A stretch of 64,000 bases of DNA from assembly GCA_964648795.1 (NCBI GenBank), contig CAZYMB010000001.1, positions 1-64,000 of the forward strand, written 5' to 3'. The stretch comes from JAHDDW01 sp964648795. GTDB taxonomy: Bacteria > Actinomycetota > Acidimicrobiia > Acidimicrobiales > SZUA-35. Positions 1 through 8,382 of the stretch are shown here, piece by piece. Position 1 is the stretch's first letter, and every line of letters starts with the position of its first letter. The position numbers and the translations under genes were made by a program. Below the pieces are notes generated by a model. That model was not told where the DNA came from and searched no databases. It saw nothing but the letters and a program-made list of their open reading frames with translations.

Positions 1-857
1 AGCTCGCCCCAACCTTGGTCGTCCAGTCCGAAATCTGTTGCTCGTATTTTGCGAACAATTATTGGAGATGATGCGAATGAAGCAGCAAATGGATTCTCTG
101 CATTAGACAACCCTAGGTGGACTATGTATTGATGCGGTCCGGCTCTGTTTTCTTGAGCCAACTCGACTTCAGTCAAAGAGAAGTTTAGTTCTGCGACTCC
201 GTCTTCACAGTCAACTATGCGAGAGTGCACTGCAACAGTACCTCCAGTTAAAGGCTCAGTTCCAAATGAAAGGACTACATCGTGTGTGCAGCTTGCTTGG
301 CCCTGAAGCTGGATAGTTCCGTTAATGAGTCGTGTTCTTCCGTTCTCAAGCTGTGGAATTGCTTCGTCAAAGTCTACGAATGGGTCAATTCGTCCGCCTA
401 TTACTTCTTCTACTGGTTCTGCGTTAGGCCCAACGGAGTCTTTTTCGGCAAAGATGTCATCTTCTGAATCGGCTGATTCAACTATTGCATCGGCCTCAGT
501 CTCGTAGTCTGTTTCTTCTTCGACTCCCTCTTGTGGATCGATTGGGCCGACTATTACATCTGCTGCTGGTGGTGCATCAGGTTCGAATTCATCCGTTTCA
601 TCGATGATGATTGGTTCTGGATCTGGGCCGACTATGACATCTGCTGCAGGTGGAGCATCAGGCTCAAACTCGTTTGTTGGCTCGATAGTCACAGGTTCTG
701 GATCTGCGGTGACTTGGATTCCCTCGCCAATTTCGGTTTCGATCTGTGTTGATACTGGAGGAGTGTCATGTGGCTCCGGTCCAGGGTGAGAAAGTGCTGG
801 GAACGCAAGAACAATTACTGCCACGATTGGTGCAGTCACTAGAATAAGAATCTTCAT
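1..857 (-). CDS. Secreted acidic repeat protein, 3' end cut off by window edge
   Basis: An open frame starts with ATG at 857 and runs leftward off the window without a stop, giving about 285 codons. The first ~23 residues (MKILIL... ending FPALS) look like a signal peptide or membrane anchor. The next ~120 residues are rich in Glu, Asp and Pro and carry two copies of a segment beginning EFEPDAPPAADVIVGP with a 27-residue period. A Cys-containing, beta-rich-looking C-terminal part follows. A near-perfect Shine-Dalgarno AAAGGCGG (865-872 on the minus strand) lies 7 nt before the ATG. No family is recognised; an extracytoplasmic location is inferred from the N-terminus. Existence of the gene is well supported; its function is unknown. 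Confidence 0.75.
   Translation of the reverse strand, partial: MKILILVTAPIVAVIVLAFPALSHPGPEPHDTPPVSTQIETEIGEGIQVTADPEPVTIEPTNEFEPDAPPAADVIVGPDPEPIIIDETDEFEPDAPPAADVIVGPIDPQEGVEEETDYETEADAIVESADSEDDIFAEKDSVGPNAEPVEEVIGGRIDPFVDFDEAIPQLENGRTRLINGTIQLQGQASCTHDVVLSFGTEPLTGGTVAVHSRIVDCEDGVAELNFSLTEVELAQENRAGPHQYIVHLGLSNAENPFAASFASSPIIVRKIRATDFGLDDQGWGE
544..671 (-). repeat. Two in-frame 47-nt direct repeats with an 81-nt period
   Basis: The copies are at 544-590 and 625-671, inside the partial secreted protein. Each encodes an acidic Pro/Ala segment (FEPDAPPAADVIVGP core). Differences between the copies are mostly at third codon positions, which suggests the protein sequence is conserved by selection. 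Confidence 0.75.
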
Positions 858-963
858 GATTTAGCCGCCTTTATATGTATTTAAGGGTAGAGGCAGAATG
901 CTTGTATCGAAACACGGCAACGCTAAGAGGTCTGTTGACTTCTATTTGAGCGAGAAGATGCGC

Positions 964-1563
964 TTAGAACGCTGAAACATTGGCGATGGAACAACTGACT
1001 GTATGTGTGGGGTCGGTTAGTTGGGCAGTCGCTACAGAGGTCACTGTTTCACCGGGTGCAACATTTTCAAAGTCTGCGAACCCTCTGCCAAGTTGGGCTC
1101 CTGAAGAGTTAAAGAATTGGATCTCAATATTAACGAACCTGTTTGTAGCAGCCGGGCTGGTGAACTCTATTTCGGCAATAGCGTTTCCACCGTCTGTGTT
1201 TTCACAGGTAGTAATTTCGGCGACTGCTTCGATGGCAGTGGCGTCCTCGCGGCTTTCTTCTAGCTGGGTATCCAGTTGTTCAAGAGCAGGGCCTCCGACG
1301 AAAGCTATTAATGCACTACAGCCAACAAAGAGAAGAACGAAGACACCTAGCACAGAAAGTAATACGATGGCCCAGGTAGGCATTCCTTGTTTTGGAGCTG
1401 CATATTGTTGTGGAATGAAGCCTTGTTGTGGCGGAGCGCCCGGTGGTGGTGGTCCGAAGTCTTGGTTATTGTTCTGTGGTGGCTGACCGTAGGCATGGCC
1501 TGGCTGCTGAGGAGGTGTGCCCCATTCGGGTGGCTGCTGTGGTGGAGGTGTTTGATCAGACAT
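964..1563 (-). CDS. Pro/Gln-rich single-pass membrane protein with exported C-terminal domain
   Basis: The protein has 199 residues. Residues 1-60 are a low-complexity Pro/Gln/Gly region and 63-90 form one hydrophobic membrane segment. The C-terminal ~100 residues contain two cysteines (120 and 191, a possible disulfide) and a beta-rich pattern (FVNIEIQF... GETVTS) similar to the FxLYD-type domains of actinobacterial exported proteins. Topology with a cytoplasmic N-terminus and exported C-terminus is inferred. The hexamer AAGAAT lies 7 nt before the ATG, a possible leaderless promoter. The exact function is unknown. Many actinobacterial membrane proteins have such a Pro-rich cytoplasmic head. 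Confidence 0.75.
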   Translation of the reverse strand: MSDQTPPPQQPPEWGTPPQQPGHAYGQPPQNNNQDFGPPPPGAPPQQGFIPQQYAAPKQGMPTWAIVLLSVLGVFVLLFVGCSALIAFVGGPALEQLDTQLEESREDATAIEAVAEITTCENTDGGNAIAEIEFTSPAATNRFVNIEIQFFNSSGAQLGRGFADFENVAPGETVTSVATAQLTDPTHTVSCSIANVSAF

Positions 1564-1610
1564 CGTTCACATTCTTAGGCTTGCTAGAACTATACCTAAC
1601 GACCGAGAAG

Positions 1611-2006
1611 CTAGCGGTTCAACCACCAAAGTGACAGTTGTAGTGCAGTGGCCACACCAACCCAGGTTAGATATGGAAGGTAGGCAACGGCGACCCATCG
1701 ATAGTGCGGCCAGACGGCGACAATAGACCACAGAATCGTGAACAGTACTGCCAGAATGACTATTGATATCAGGGCGTTGTTCTTTGTTGCGATTTGAATC
1801 GGGGTAAAGGCTATATTCGAGGCCAGATTTACCCAGAATGCAGCTGCTACAGCAAGTGGAAGTCTGTCAGTAAAGTAGCGGACGCTTACGAATATTACGA
1901 CGCCAATAATGATTGGGTAGAGAAGAGTCCAGACTCGGCCAATTGTTTGCACGCTTGGGGCCCAGCCTGGCTGGTTTAGAGAGTTATACCATTCGGCTAA
2001 ATCCAT
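1611..2006 (-). CDS. tspO: TspO/MBR-family membrane protein
   Basis: The protein has 131 residues and about five hydrophobic segments. The N-terminal signature WYNSLNQPGWAPS and the C-terminal PYLTWVGVATALQLSLWWLN match the TspO/peripheral benzodiazepine receptor family, whose members bind tetrapyrroles and other hydrophobic ligands in the membrane. It is somewhat shorter than the usual 150-160 residues, but both signatures are present. It ends 47 bp before the preceding gene's start codon and begins 4 bp beyond the murF stop, so it sits head-to-tail with murF on the same strand. The precise substrate cannot be told from sequence. Confidence 0.85.
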   Translation of the reverse strand: MDLAEWYNSLNQPGWAPSVQTIGRVWTLLYPIIIGVVIFVSVRYFTDRLPLAVAAAFWVNLASNIAFTPIQIATKNNALISIVILAVLFTILWSIVAVWPHYRWVAVAYLPYLTWVGVATALQLSLWWLNR

Positions 2007-2010
2007 ACGG

Positions 2011-3324
2011 CTAGATACCGGCTAGTCGGTCAGCGAGAACGTCGAGTCCGGTTGAGCGTGAACCTTTCACCAGAACGACATAGTCGTCACCGTATTTGCT
2101 TGCAATTTCGTAGGCTTCATCTTGTGACTGCAAATGAGTTACTTCGCCATACATTGGGCTAGCAACTGCGTAAACCTCTATTCCGTTTGCTTTGGCGTAG
2201 GCAGCAACCTCTTGGTGCATTTGTTCTTCGTCTGGGCCAAGTTCGGCCATAGTTCCCAAGAAGGCAACTTTATTCTCCGCTGGAGCTTTGCTAACAGTGT
2301 CTAACGCTGCTTTGGTAGATGTTGGATTGGCGTTATAAGCATCGTTGATTATTAGAGTTCCGTTGTCATTGACTGATGTTTCCATGCGCCACTTCGAAGG
2401 TGAGGCACTAGCTAGGGTCTCGATGACTTGTTCGATCTTGGCTTCGTCGATTGAGTATGCGACTGCCAAAGCAGCGAGAGCATTAGAGACCATGTGTTCA
2501 CCTTTTGCTGCAAGGACGGCATGATATTTGGTCCCAAATATTTCTACATCGAACTCGCTAGACAAATTGTCTTTGATGACGACGTTGCTTGCTCTGATGT
2601 CACCTTGAGTGATGCCGTAGGTAATGACCCGAGCCGGGGTAGCATCTGCCATCTGCAGCACTCTAGGGTCATCGGCATTTAGAACTACGGTGCCAGTTTC
2701 GTCAACGGATTCAGCTAGTTCTTGTTTACCTTTTTGGACACCATCAATTGATCCGAACAATTCTGTATGTGAAGCGGCAACTCTCGTGACTACACCGATA
2801 GAGGGTTTGACGTAATCGCATAGTTCTTTAATGTGTCCAATACCTCGAGCGCCCATTTCGGTGATTAGGATTTCGGTGTCATCTGGGCGATTTAGAATTG
2901 TGAGTGGAACGCCAATTTCGTTGTTGAACGACCCAATGTTACTACTAGTTGGGCTAATGGCAGCGCACGTTGCTGTGGCTAAATCCTTAGTTGAGGTCTT
3001 ACCTACGCTTCCTGTGATTGCGACTAGTTTGCCTGCGAATTGATTGCGATTATGAGCAGCTAACTGCACTAGAGCTTTACTAGTGTCATCGACAACAATA
3101 TGAGGTATGTCTTGTGTTAGCGGGCGATCACATAGGACAGCGCTACAACCGTTAGCTATAGCAGTATCAATAAAGTCGTGGCCGTCTCGATCTGCTGTGA
3201 TTGCAACAAACATTTGCCCACTACTGATTGACCTTGAGTCAATTGATACGCCGTCCACGATTGTGTCTTGGCCGTTTAGTACTGAATTGAGGGCCGTTGC
3301 TATTTCTAAGGCTGGAATTTTCAC
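2011..3324 (-). CDS. murF: UDP-N-acetylmuramoyl-tripeptide--D-alanyl-D-alanine ligase
   Basis: MurF adds D-Ala-D-Ala to the UDP-MurNAc-tripeptide in the cytoplasm, the last step in making the peptidoglycan precursor. The frame shows the Mur ligase ATP loop GSVGKTSTK, the N-terminal MurF region (VDGVSIDSRSI) and a C-terminal ligase domain (NDAYNANPTS, GTMAELG). The open frame extends 48 codons further upstream to 3468, but that stretch overlaps the divergent ddl gene and is not family-like. GTG at 3324 gives a normal 437-residue MurF, and a TAAAGT hexamer lies exactly 7 nt before it. Its neighbour ddl makes the D-Ala-D-Ala substrate. Confidence 0.93.
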   Translation of the reverse strand: MKIPALEIATALNSVLNGQDTIVDGVSIDSRSISSGQMFVAITADRDGHDFIDTAIANGCSAVLCDRPLTQDIPHIVVDDTSKALVQLAAHNRNQFAGKLVAITGSVGKTSTKDLATATCAAISPTSSNIGSFNNEIGVPLTILNRPDDTEILITEMGARGIGHIKELCDYVKPSIGVVTRVAASHTELFGSIDGVQKGKQELAESVDETGTVVLNADDPRVLQMADATPARVITYGITQGDIRASNVVIKDNLSSEFDVEIFGTKYHAVLAAKGEHMVSNALAALAVAYSIDEAKIEQVIETLASASPSKWRMETSVNDNGTLIINDAYNANPTSTKAALDTVSKAPAENKVAFLGTMAELGPDEEQMHQEVAAYAKANGIEVYAVASPMYGEVTHLQSQDEAYEIASKYGDDYVVLVKGSRSTGLDVLADRLAGI

Positions 3325-3381
3325 AGAGACGACTTTATCACTAGAGCGTTTCTCTCGAGGGCCTTGTTGTACGATACGTAG
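3325..3381. promoter_or_regulatory. Divergent leaderless promoters for murF and ddl
   Basis: This 57-bp gap separates the two start codons. On the minus strand TAAAGT (3332-3337) lies 7 nt from the murF GTG. On the plus strand TACGAT (3370-3375) lies 6 nt from the ddl ATG. Neither gene has a Shine-Dalgarno sequence. This fits -10 elements whose transcripts begin at the start codon. Confidence 0.55.
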
Positions 3382-4434
3382 ATGTCTGAATCTAAGAAAA
3401 CCCCATTGGTCATAGTATTTGGTGGGCAATCGCCCGAACACAAGATCAGCTGTATAACGGCTGCACACATCTACGCCAACCTAGACAAAAGCACCTACGA
3501 TGCACATTTAGTAGGTATTACAAAGGATGGAGACTTTGTTTCGGCAGAACCTCAAGAGAACGAGTTAGTAGCGCAAGGTCCACCTATAGATTTTCTTAAG
3601 CTTCTCAAAGCGTCCGATGACACCGTTGCGTTCCCAGTCCTGCATGGCCCACTTGGCGAAGACGGAACTATCCAGGGACTGTTTGATATTGCTGGCGTAG
3701 CTTATGTGGGGGCTGACGTCTTGTCATCGGCTGTAGCCATGGACAAGCGTGTCTGTAAGTTACTACTTGAGCACTACGGAGTTGCCCAGTCAAAGTGGAA
3801 GTCGTTTTTAGAGCCAGAGTTTCGTTCTAACGCAGACAAAATAGTGGAGTCTTGTATAGATGATTTAGGTCTCCCGCTATTTGTTAAGCCAGCAAATATG
3901 GGTTCTTCGATTGGAATTTCGCGAGCCAAGACTAAAGAAGAAGTGGCAGAAGCATTCGAGGTCGCTTACAAATACGACACAGCGGTTGTTGTTGAAGAGG
4001 AAATCGTAGGTAGGGAAATTGAATTTGCGGTTCTAGGGAACGAGAACCCAAAGGTAAGCACTGGGGGAGAGATTCTTCCTGGAGCAGAGTTCTACGATTA
4101 CAACGACAAATACTTTGATGGTAAGTCAACATCGGTAATCCCTGCCGACATTTCTGATGACGCTATGACGGAGATGCAGCGCATTGCTGGCTTCGCTTAT
4201 ACGAGCTTGGGTTTGAGTGGTTTGTCTAGGGCAGATTTTCTATACGAAGAAGATGGTAGGGGTGCATTACTGAATGAGTTCAACACCATCCCAGGGTTCA
4301 CTCCTATATCTATGTATCCAAAACTATGGGACCACGATGGAATTGCGTATGCAGACTTACTAGATGAACTAGTTCGTCTAGCTCAGCAACGATTCAAGAC
4401 AGTTTCTGCCAAGCGAATCACAGAAGTCGAATAG
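3382..4434 (+). CDS. ddl: D-alanine--D-alanine ligase
   Basis: This ATP-grasp enzyme joins two D-Ala molecules for peptidoglycan. At 350 residues it has the usual length. The N-terminal GGQSPEHKIS motif, the central FVKPANMGSSIGIS ATP-binding segment and the C-terminal NEFNTIPGFTPISMYPKLW motif are all family signatures. It is transcribed divergently from murF, the next enzyme in the pathway, so both ends of D-Ala-D-Ala incorporation are linked. The start ATG lacks a Shine-Dalgarno sequence but follows a TACGAT hexamer by 6 nt. The gene ends 12 bp before a convergent VanY-type peptidase gene that would act on the same dipeptide bond. Confidence 0.95.
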   Translation: MSESKKTPLVIVFGGQSPEHKISCITAAHIYANLDKSTYDAHLVGITKDGDFVSAEPQENELVAQGPPIDFLKLLKASDDTVAFPVLHGPLGEDGTIQGLFDIAGVAYVGADVLSSAVAMDKRVCKLLLEHYGVAQSKWKSFLEPEFRSNADKIVESCIDDLGLPLFVKPANMGSSIGISRAKTKEEVAEAFEVAYKYDTAVVVEEEIVGREIEFAVLGNENPKVSTGGEILPGAEFYDYNDKYFDGKSTSVIPADISDDAMTEMQRIAGFAYTSLGLSGLSRADFLYEEDGRGALLNEFNTIPGFTPISMYPKLWDHDGIAYADLLDELVRLAQQRFKTVSAKRITEVE

Positions 4435-4446
4435 TTTATTGCCGGG

Positions 4447-5376
4447 TTAGTTGACGAGTTTGTCTCGGCCAACCCAAACATACTCCCATGGTTCTGGTAG
4501 TGGGCCTTGGCTGTCAGCGCCCTCTGGGTAGCTGGGGATGAAGCCGTATTCCTTAGCGTTCTCAAAGTTATTTGTAGAGATCCACTGGTAACCCTTCGTG
4601 GTCTCGAATGCGGTAAGGCTGTTACTTTCCGATGCGATGTCTATGGCATAGCCGGTGTGGTGTTTTGAGTATCCGGGGATAGCTGAGGTATCTAGAATCT
4701 CTTCTATTTCGCTGTCAAAGCTGCCCGAGGAGATCTGATCAAAGTCTGTTGTCACTTCGATTAGTCTGTCGATAAATAGTTCTTGTTGGATTTCTGGTAG
4801 TCGTAGACCTGAAATTAGACGCAAGTCCACTCCGTCATTTGTGGCAGCTGACACCATGTCTTGCCACGCTACTAGTGCACGTGGCTGCAATCTAAAGCCG
4901 TCGACTGTCCCAAGTGTTTCATTTGGTGTGGGTTGTAGTTCGTAGCCTCTTGTCGTGGCAAGTGAGCGAATGTGTGTGTCTGCACTAGTGTTGCCAGTTA
5001 TTGCTTTAGGAAGTCCTCTGTCGTTGAGGCCGGGAAGTTCAGATGTGTCGAATAGGTCTCGGAATTCGTTAGGGCTGAAAGTAATAAATGTTTCGACTGC
5101 TTCGGTGGTCGTTGTTTGGTTAGTGGTGGTGGAGCTTTCTGAGTTTTCGGGAGTTGGTTGTGCCAGGACTTGAGTTGTCACAGAATTTTGTTCGGAGGTA
5201 TCTAGTTGTGTGTCGCTAGCCACGGCGACAGTTGTATTAGGTGTTGCCTCGTCCGGACTAGACGCAATAATCGGAGTAGAATTATCTTGGGTTAGAAGGA
5301 GTGCAATGCTTGTGAGGGCGAACGCTAATAAGGTTATGAAGAAAACGGTAATCACCCATCTGATTTCTATTCTCAC
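4447..5376 (-). CDS. Membrane-anchored D-Ala-D-Ala carboxypeptidase, VanY/M15B type
   Basis: The protein has 309 residues. Residues 7-29 are a membrane anchor, ~30-95 a Ser/Thr/Glu-rich linker, and ~150-309 the M15B peptidase domain. Visible motifs are SGLRLPEIQQE (substrate loop), SKHHTGYAID with H239 and D246 as zinc ligands, and EPWEYVWVG near the end. In characterised members the last motif is usually ExxH, where His is the third zinc ligand; here it reads E295-P-W-E298. Start is GTG with AGGTGG about 8 nt upstream. Expected role is trimming cell-wall peptides outside the membrane. It converges with ddl. Confidence 0.8.
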   Translation of the reverse strand: MRIEIRWVITVFFITLLAFALTSIALLLTQDNSTPIIASSPDEATPNTTVAVASDTQLDTSEQNSVTTQVLAQPTPENSESSTTTNQTTTTEAVETFITFSPNEFRDLFDTSELPGLNDRGLPKAITGNTSADTHIRSLATTRGYELQPTPNETLGTVDGFRLQPRALVAWQDMVSAATNDGVDLRLISGLRLPEIQQELFIDRLIEVTTDFDQISSGSFDSEIEEILDTSAIPGYSKHHTGYAIDIASESNSLTAFETTKGYQWISTNNFENAKEYGFIPSYPEGADSQGPLPEPWEYVWVGRDKLVN

Positions 5377-5616
5377 TAATCAACCCACCTGTAGCCTTGA
5401 TTCGGCCTACTACAAGCGTAACAGGCTAGATCAGCTATAACAAGGCAGAGTCTCCCTGGTTCAGTGGCCTTTTTGAGGGCTGACCCCGCTGTTTAAAGCT
5501 GTTTTCGGCCTGGAGCTTGGCGCAGTTGGACAGTTGCAATTGGATTTATTCCCTGCTCGCCGATTCTGTGAGATCCAAGCTTGGTCATGGTTTCTTCCCG
5601 TGGCAGAATGCCCGAT

Positions 5617-6420
5617 ATGGCAAGATCTAACTTTCTAAAACTAAGTGCAGGCCCAGTTGCAGCGATTGCTTTGTTAGCGGCAGCGTGCGGCACTGAGGAT
5701 TCAGACACAGCTGTGGGAACTGAGGTTGGAGATGCAGCAGCAATCGAAACAAATTCTGCGACATCAGAATTCAGCCCGAGCTCTGGGGTAACCCAAACAG
5801 GTTCGGTTGAGGTTGACGGTACCGAGATTGAATTTGTGGCGACAGTTCCCGAAGGGTTTTCTGTAGGTGACCAAGCACCGGTTCTGCTTGCGTTTCCTCC
5901 GGGAGGCCAGTCGATTGAGCTAGCTACCAGCACGGTTGAACAAACGTATGAATCCGAAGCTCTACGTCTCGGTTGGGTTGTAGTTAGCCCGGCTGCACCG
6001 GACGGTCAATTGTTCTTCAATGGCAGCGAAGCTCTAGTTCCTGGTTTTGTTGATTGGGTCGAGGGCTGGGTAACTCCCGAGGGTGGTGCACCGCACGTCG
6101 CTGGTATAAGCAATGGAGGTTTAAGTTCATTTCGCTATGCGACAGAAAACCCAGACCGTGTTAAGTCTGTTGTCGCTTTCCCGGGTTTCGCACGTAACGA
6201 CCAGGACCGAGATGCTTTAGAAGCGCTTTCGGGCGTTCCGATTCAGATATATGTTGGTGGAAACGACACAGGTTGGATCGATGGTGCGAACGAGACCGTG
6301 CAAGCTGCCGGTGCAGCAGGGGTTGATGTTAGATTAGAGATCTTCCCTGATGAAAATCACATTATTGATTCGACTTCAGATGGGGTAGTCGTTTTTGAGC
6401 AACTTGAAAGGGCCAGATGA
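5617..6420 (+). CDS. Lipoprotein-like alpha/beta-hydrolase (LpqC/PHB-depolymerase-type esterase)
   Basis: From ATG 5617 the protein has 267 residues. It begins with a positively charged, hydrophobic signal ending ALLAAAC, where Cys24 could be lipidated, although the -3 position is Ala rather than Leu. The hydrolase part has the nucleophile elbow GISNGG, a candidate acid in GGNDTGW and a candidate His in DENHIID, the order seen in LpqC-like and polyhydroxybutyrate-depolymerase-like esterases. An upstream in-frame ATG at 5581 would add 12 residues that spoil the signal peptide. Its last 4 bases overlap the DUF302 gene (ATGA), so translation is probably coupled. The substrate is unknown. Confidence 0.75.
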   Translation: MARSNFLKLSAGPVAAIALLAAACGTEDSDTAVGTEVGDAAAIETNSATSEFSPSSGVTQTGSVEVDGTEIEFVATVPEGFSVGDQAPVLLAFPPGGQSIELATSTVEQTYESEALRLGWVVVSPAAPDGQLFFNGSEALVPGFVDWVEGWVTPEGGAPHVAGISNGGLSSFRYATENPDRVKSVVAFPGFARNDQDRDALEALSGVPIQIYVGGNDTGWIDGANETVQAAGAAGVDVRLEIFPDENHIIDSTSDGVVVFEQLERAR

Positions 6421-6818
6421 TACCGAACGGAACTATTGCAACAACAGGAACAGGTACTGTGCCAGAAGCGGTGGCTAGATTATTGGCAGCCGTTGATGCA
6501 CATGAAAAGATAAACCTTGTTGCGCAGGTGGATCACAGTGCTGCAGCAAAAAAAGTTGGGCTCGAGTTGGCGCCTACTACTTTGGTAATTGTTGGCAACC
6601 CTGGCTTAGGTTCATTACTAATGCAGGCGTCACCGAGCGTAGCTATTGACTTGCCAATGAAGTTTCTGATTTCCGAAGTTGATGGTGGTATGCAGGTCTT
6701 ACACAACGATCCCATGTATTTGGCGCAACGTCATGAGCTGCCAGAGAACATGCCGCAGCTGGAGGTTGCGGCTGGGGCACTGCAGAACTTAGCGAATGTA
6801 GCCGCAGGTACTAGCTAA
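6417..6818 (+). CDS. DUF302-family protein
   Basis: The protein has 133 residues and no signal peptide. The pattern QVDHSAAAKKVGLELAPTTLVIVGNP..., LMQASPSVAIDLPMKFLISE and HNDPMYLAQRH is the DUF302 signature. The biochemical role of this family is not established. The ATGA overlap with the esterase gene indicates one transcript and coupled translation, so the two products may act on related compounds, although the esterase is predicted outside the membrane and this protein inside. About 155 bp of non-coding DNA follows before the glycosidase gene. Confidence 0.85.
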   Translation: MIPNGTIATTGTGTVPEAVARLLAAVDAHEKINLVAQVDHSAAAKKVGLELAPTTLVIVGNPGLGSLLMQASPSVAIDLPMKFLISEVDGGMQVLHNDPMYLAQRHELPENMPQLEVAAGALQNLANVAAGTS

Positions 6819-6974
6819 AAATAGGGTCAACCTTATAGCGGCGCAGTTTCCGTCTTGATCGCTCACACATGGGTATTTACCCTGATTTAGAGGGCGAATC
6901 ATTCAGATTTATTTTGTGAGGTATACTGGTAGTAGGCGAAAATTCAGTTGATTTACTAGGCTGCGGGGTCGAAG

Positions 6975-8288
6975 GTGCGGAAATATTTTCTTATAGTCGG
7001 TGCATTCACATTGACGCTATTGCTAGCAGCCACGCTAGTTCTCACGACTGGGTCAGATGAAGTTGCGACCAGTGAGGATTTGGTTGACTCCACGTCTGGT
7101 TTGGAGAACTTTCGTCTGGCCGATACAGAATTGTTTCCTGGGACGACACTTGGCTCAGCGGGACTAGAGCGCACGAATGTTGAATCAAGCTCAGATAGTG
7201 AGACCACCGAATCAACAACCGAGACAGTAGAACCCAGCGGCTCAGATGGTGAAAGTCCAGTCCCGGTTGTTGGTAGCCGTGATGCTTGGCGTTATATTTC
7301 GCCTGCATCATCTACGGACATTCCCGTGTATGACACTGCTTGGCAGTTACTAGCTCAGTCAACTCCAGCTCAAGCTGACGAATATTTTTCTACCCTGAAC
7401 GACTTTGGTTTCAGTGGAACTTGGACTGGCATTATTCATCATGCTCCAGCCACTTGGGCTGACAATTTTTCCGGTGGGAGTCGTATCGGAAACCTGGTCG
7501 ATGGCGAGATTGTCCTTACAGATGAATACGTGGCTCACGTTCGTCAAATTCTGGATGCGGCTGTCCGTCATAACCAAAGAGTCGGCCTCGTTGTCGCTTG
7601 GCAGAATACCTTTTTGCCCGGAGGTCGAACTGAGAGCCAAGCAAATCGTGCTGCGGAATTTACCGCAGTTGAAGGGTCGCTCACTACAGCAAACAGTTAT
7701 GCCTATGGTCGTCAGATTGTCGAGGAGTTTGGCGACCACCCAGCTGTCTCTGTTTGGGTATTCGGTGGCGATGCCGGTTTCAACAACACCGAAGCAAACA
7801 AAGAGGTTTGGCGAATCATGGCCGAGGCTGTGCGTGACGCTGGTAGCGATTTGCCGATTACCTATCACACCCCTACCCAAGAAGTTGCTGGTGGCACCTT
7901 CACACAGCTGAACTATGCCGGCGAGCCTTGGTTAGATTTCATCGCTCCAGAAACTGGCCATGGTCAGTCAGCCGACGAAACGTTCAGTGAACTGTCGACC
8001 GTGAGAGACACATACGATTTGCCTGTCTGGCAGGGAGAGTCGCGCTACTTCAACATTAATTACACGTGGGTGCCTGGACCGTTTAGGAACCCTGGTGTCG
8101 AAGAGGTTCGTGCGGATGCAGAAGCTGCGAAACGGGCTGGCGTAGCTGGTTATGTTTATGGCGATGGTGGTCGTTGGCATTGGTGCGCTCAGGGTACTTT
8201 CGCTGACTCGACACCATGTGACCCGAACAATGTCGCTGCGTCGTTCGGTGCTGGCGAGCAAGCAGTCATCGAAGTTTTCTCTAGCTAG
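6975..8288 (+). CDS. Secreted DUF4038/apiosidase-like glycoside hydrolase
   Basis: The protein has 437 residues and starts at GTG. A signal peptide or anchor covers ~1-30, followed by a Ser/Thr/Glu linker to ~100 and then a TIM-barrel-like catalytic region. The barrel contains the DUF4038-type elements: QADEYFSTLNDFGFSGTWTG, VGLVVAWQNTFLPGG, HPAVSVWVFGGD, WQGESRYFNINY and a C-terminal VAGYVYGDGG. The family contains GH140 apiosidases and related plant-polysaccharide enzymes. The acid/base residues cannot be assigned with certainty here; E in WQGESR is a candidate. An exported carbohydrate-degrading role is inferred. A strong hairpin follows the stop. Confidence 0.7.
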   Translation: MRKYFLIVGAFTLTLLLAATLVLTTGSDEVATSEDLVDSTSGLENFRLADTELFPGTTLGSAGLERTNVESSSDSETTESTTETVEPSGSDGESPVPVVGSRDAWRYISPASSTDIPVYDTAWQLLAQSTPAQADEYFSTLNDFGFSGTWTGIIHHAPATWADNFSGGSRIGNLVDGEIVLTDEYVAHVRQILDAAVRHNQRVGLVVAWQNTFLPGGRTESQANRAAEFTAVEGSLTTANSYAYGRQIVEEFGDHPAVSVWVFGGDAGFNNTEANKEVWRIMAEAVRDAGSDLPITYHTPTQEVAGGTFTQLNYAGEPWLDFIAPETGHGQSADETFSELSTVRDTYDLPVWQGESRYFNINYTWVPGPFRNPGVEEVRADAEAAKRAGVAGYVYGDGGRWHWCAQGTFADSTPCDPNNVAASFGAGEQAVIEVFSS

Positions 8289-8313
8289 CGATACTGAGCC
8301 AACCTGAAAACGC

Positions 8314-8358
8314 AAAGAGCCGCCCCCAGCCTTGAGACTGGAGAGCGGCCCTTTGTCT
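8314..8358. terminator. Bidirectional hairpin terminator between convergent genes
   Basis: AAAGAGCCGC (8314-8323) pairs with GCGGCCCTTT (8345-8354) with one A-C mismatch, and an inner CCAG/CTGG pairing extends the stem. T-rich sequence flanks it on the right, and the stem itself ends in an A/T tract, so it can serve both the glycosidase gene and the convergent OmpA gene. Confidence 0.8.
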
Positions 8359-8382
8359 TAACTATTACTAGCTTCTATCTAA

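Noticed and set aside
3325..3468. Extension of murF to an upstream ATG at 3468
   Set aside because: It overlaps ddl, lacks MurF similarity, and GTG 3324 has a TANNNT element at the right distance.
7359..7911. Long frames on both strands within the glycosidase gene (173 and 168 codons)
   Set aside because: Neither encodes a recognisable protein, and the main frame carries continuous DUF4038-type motifs.
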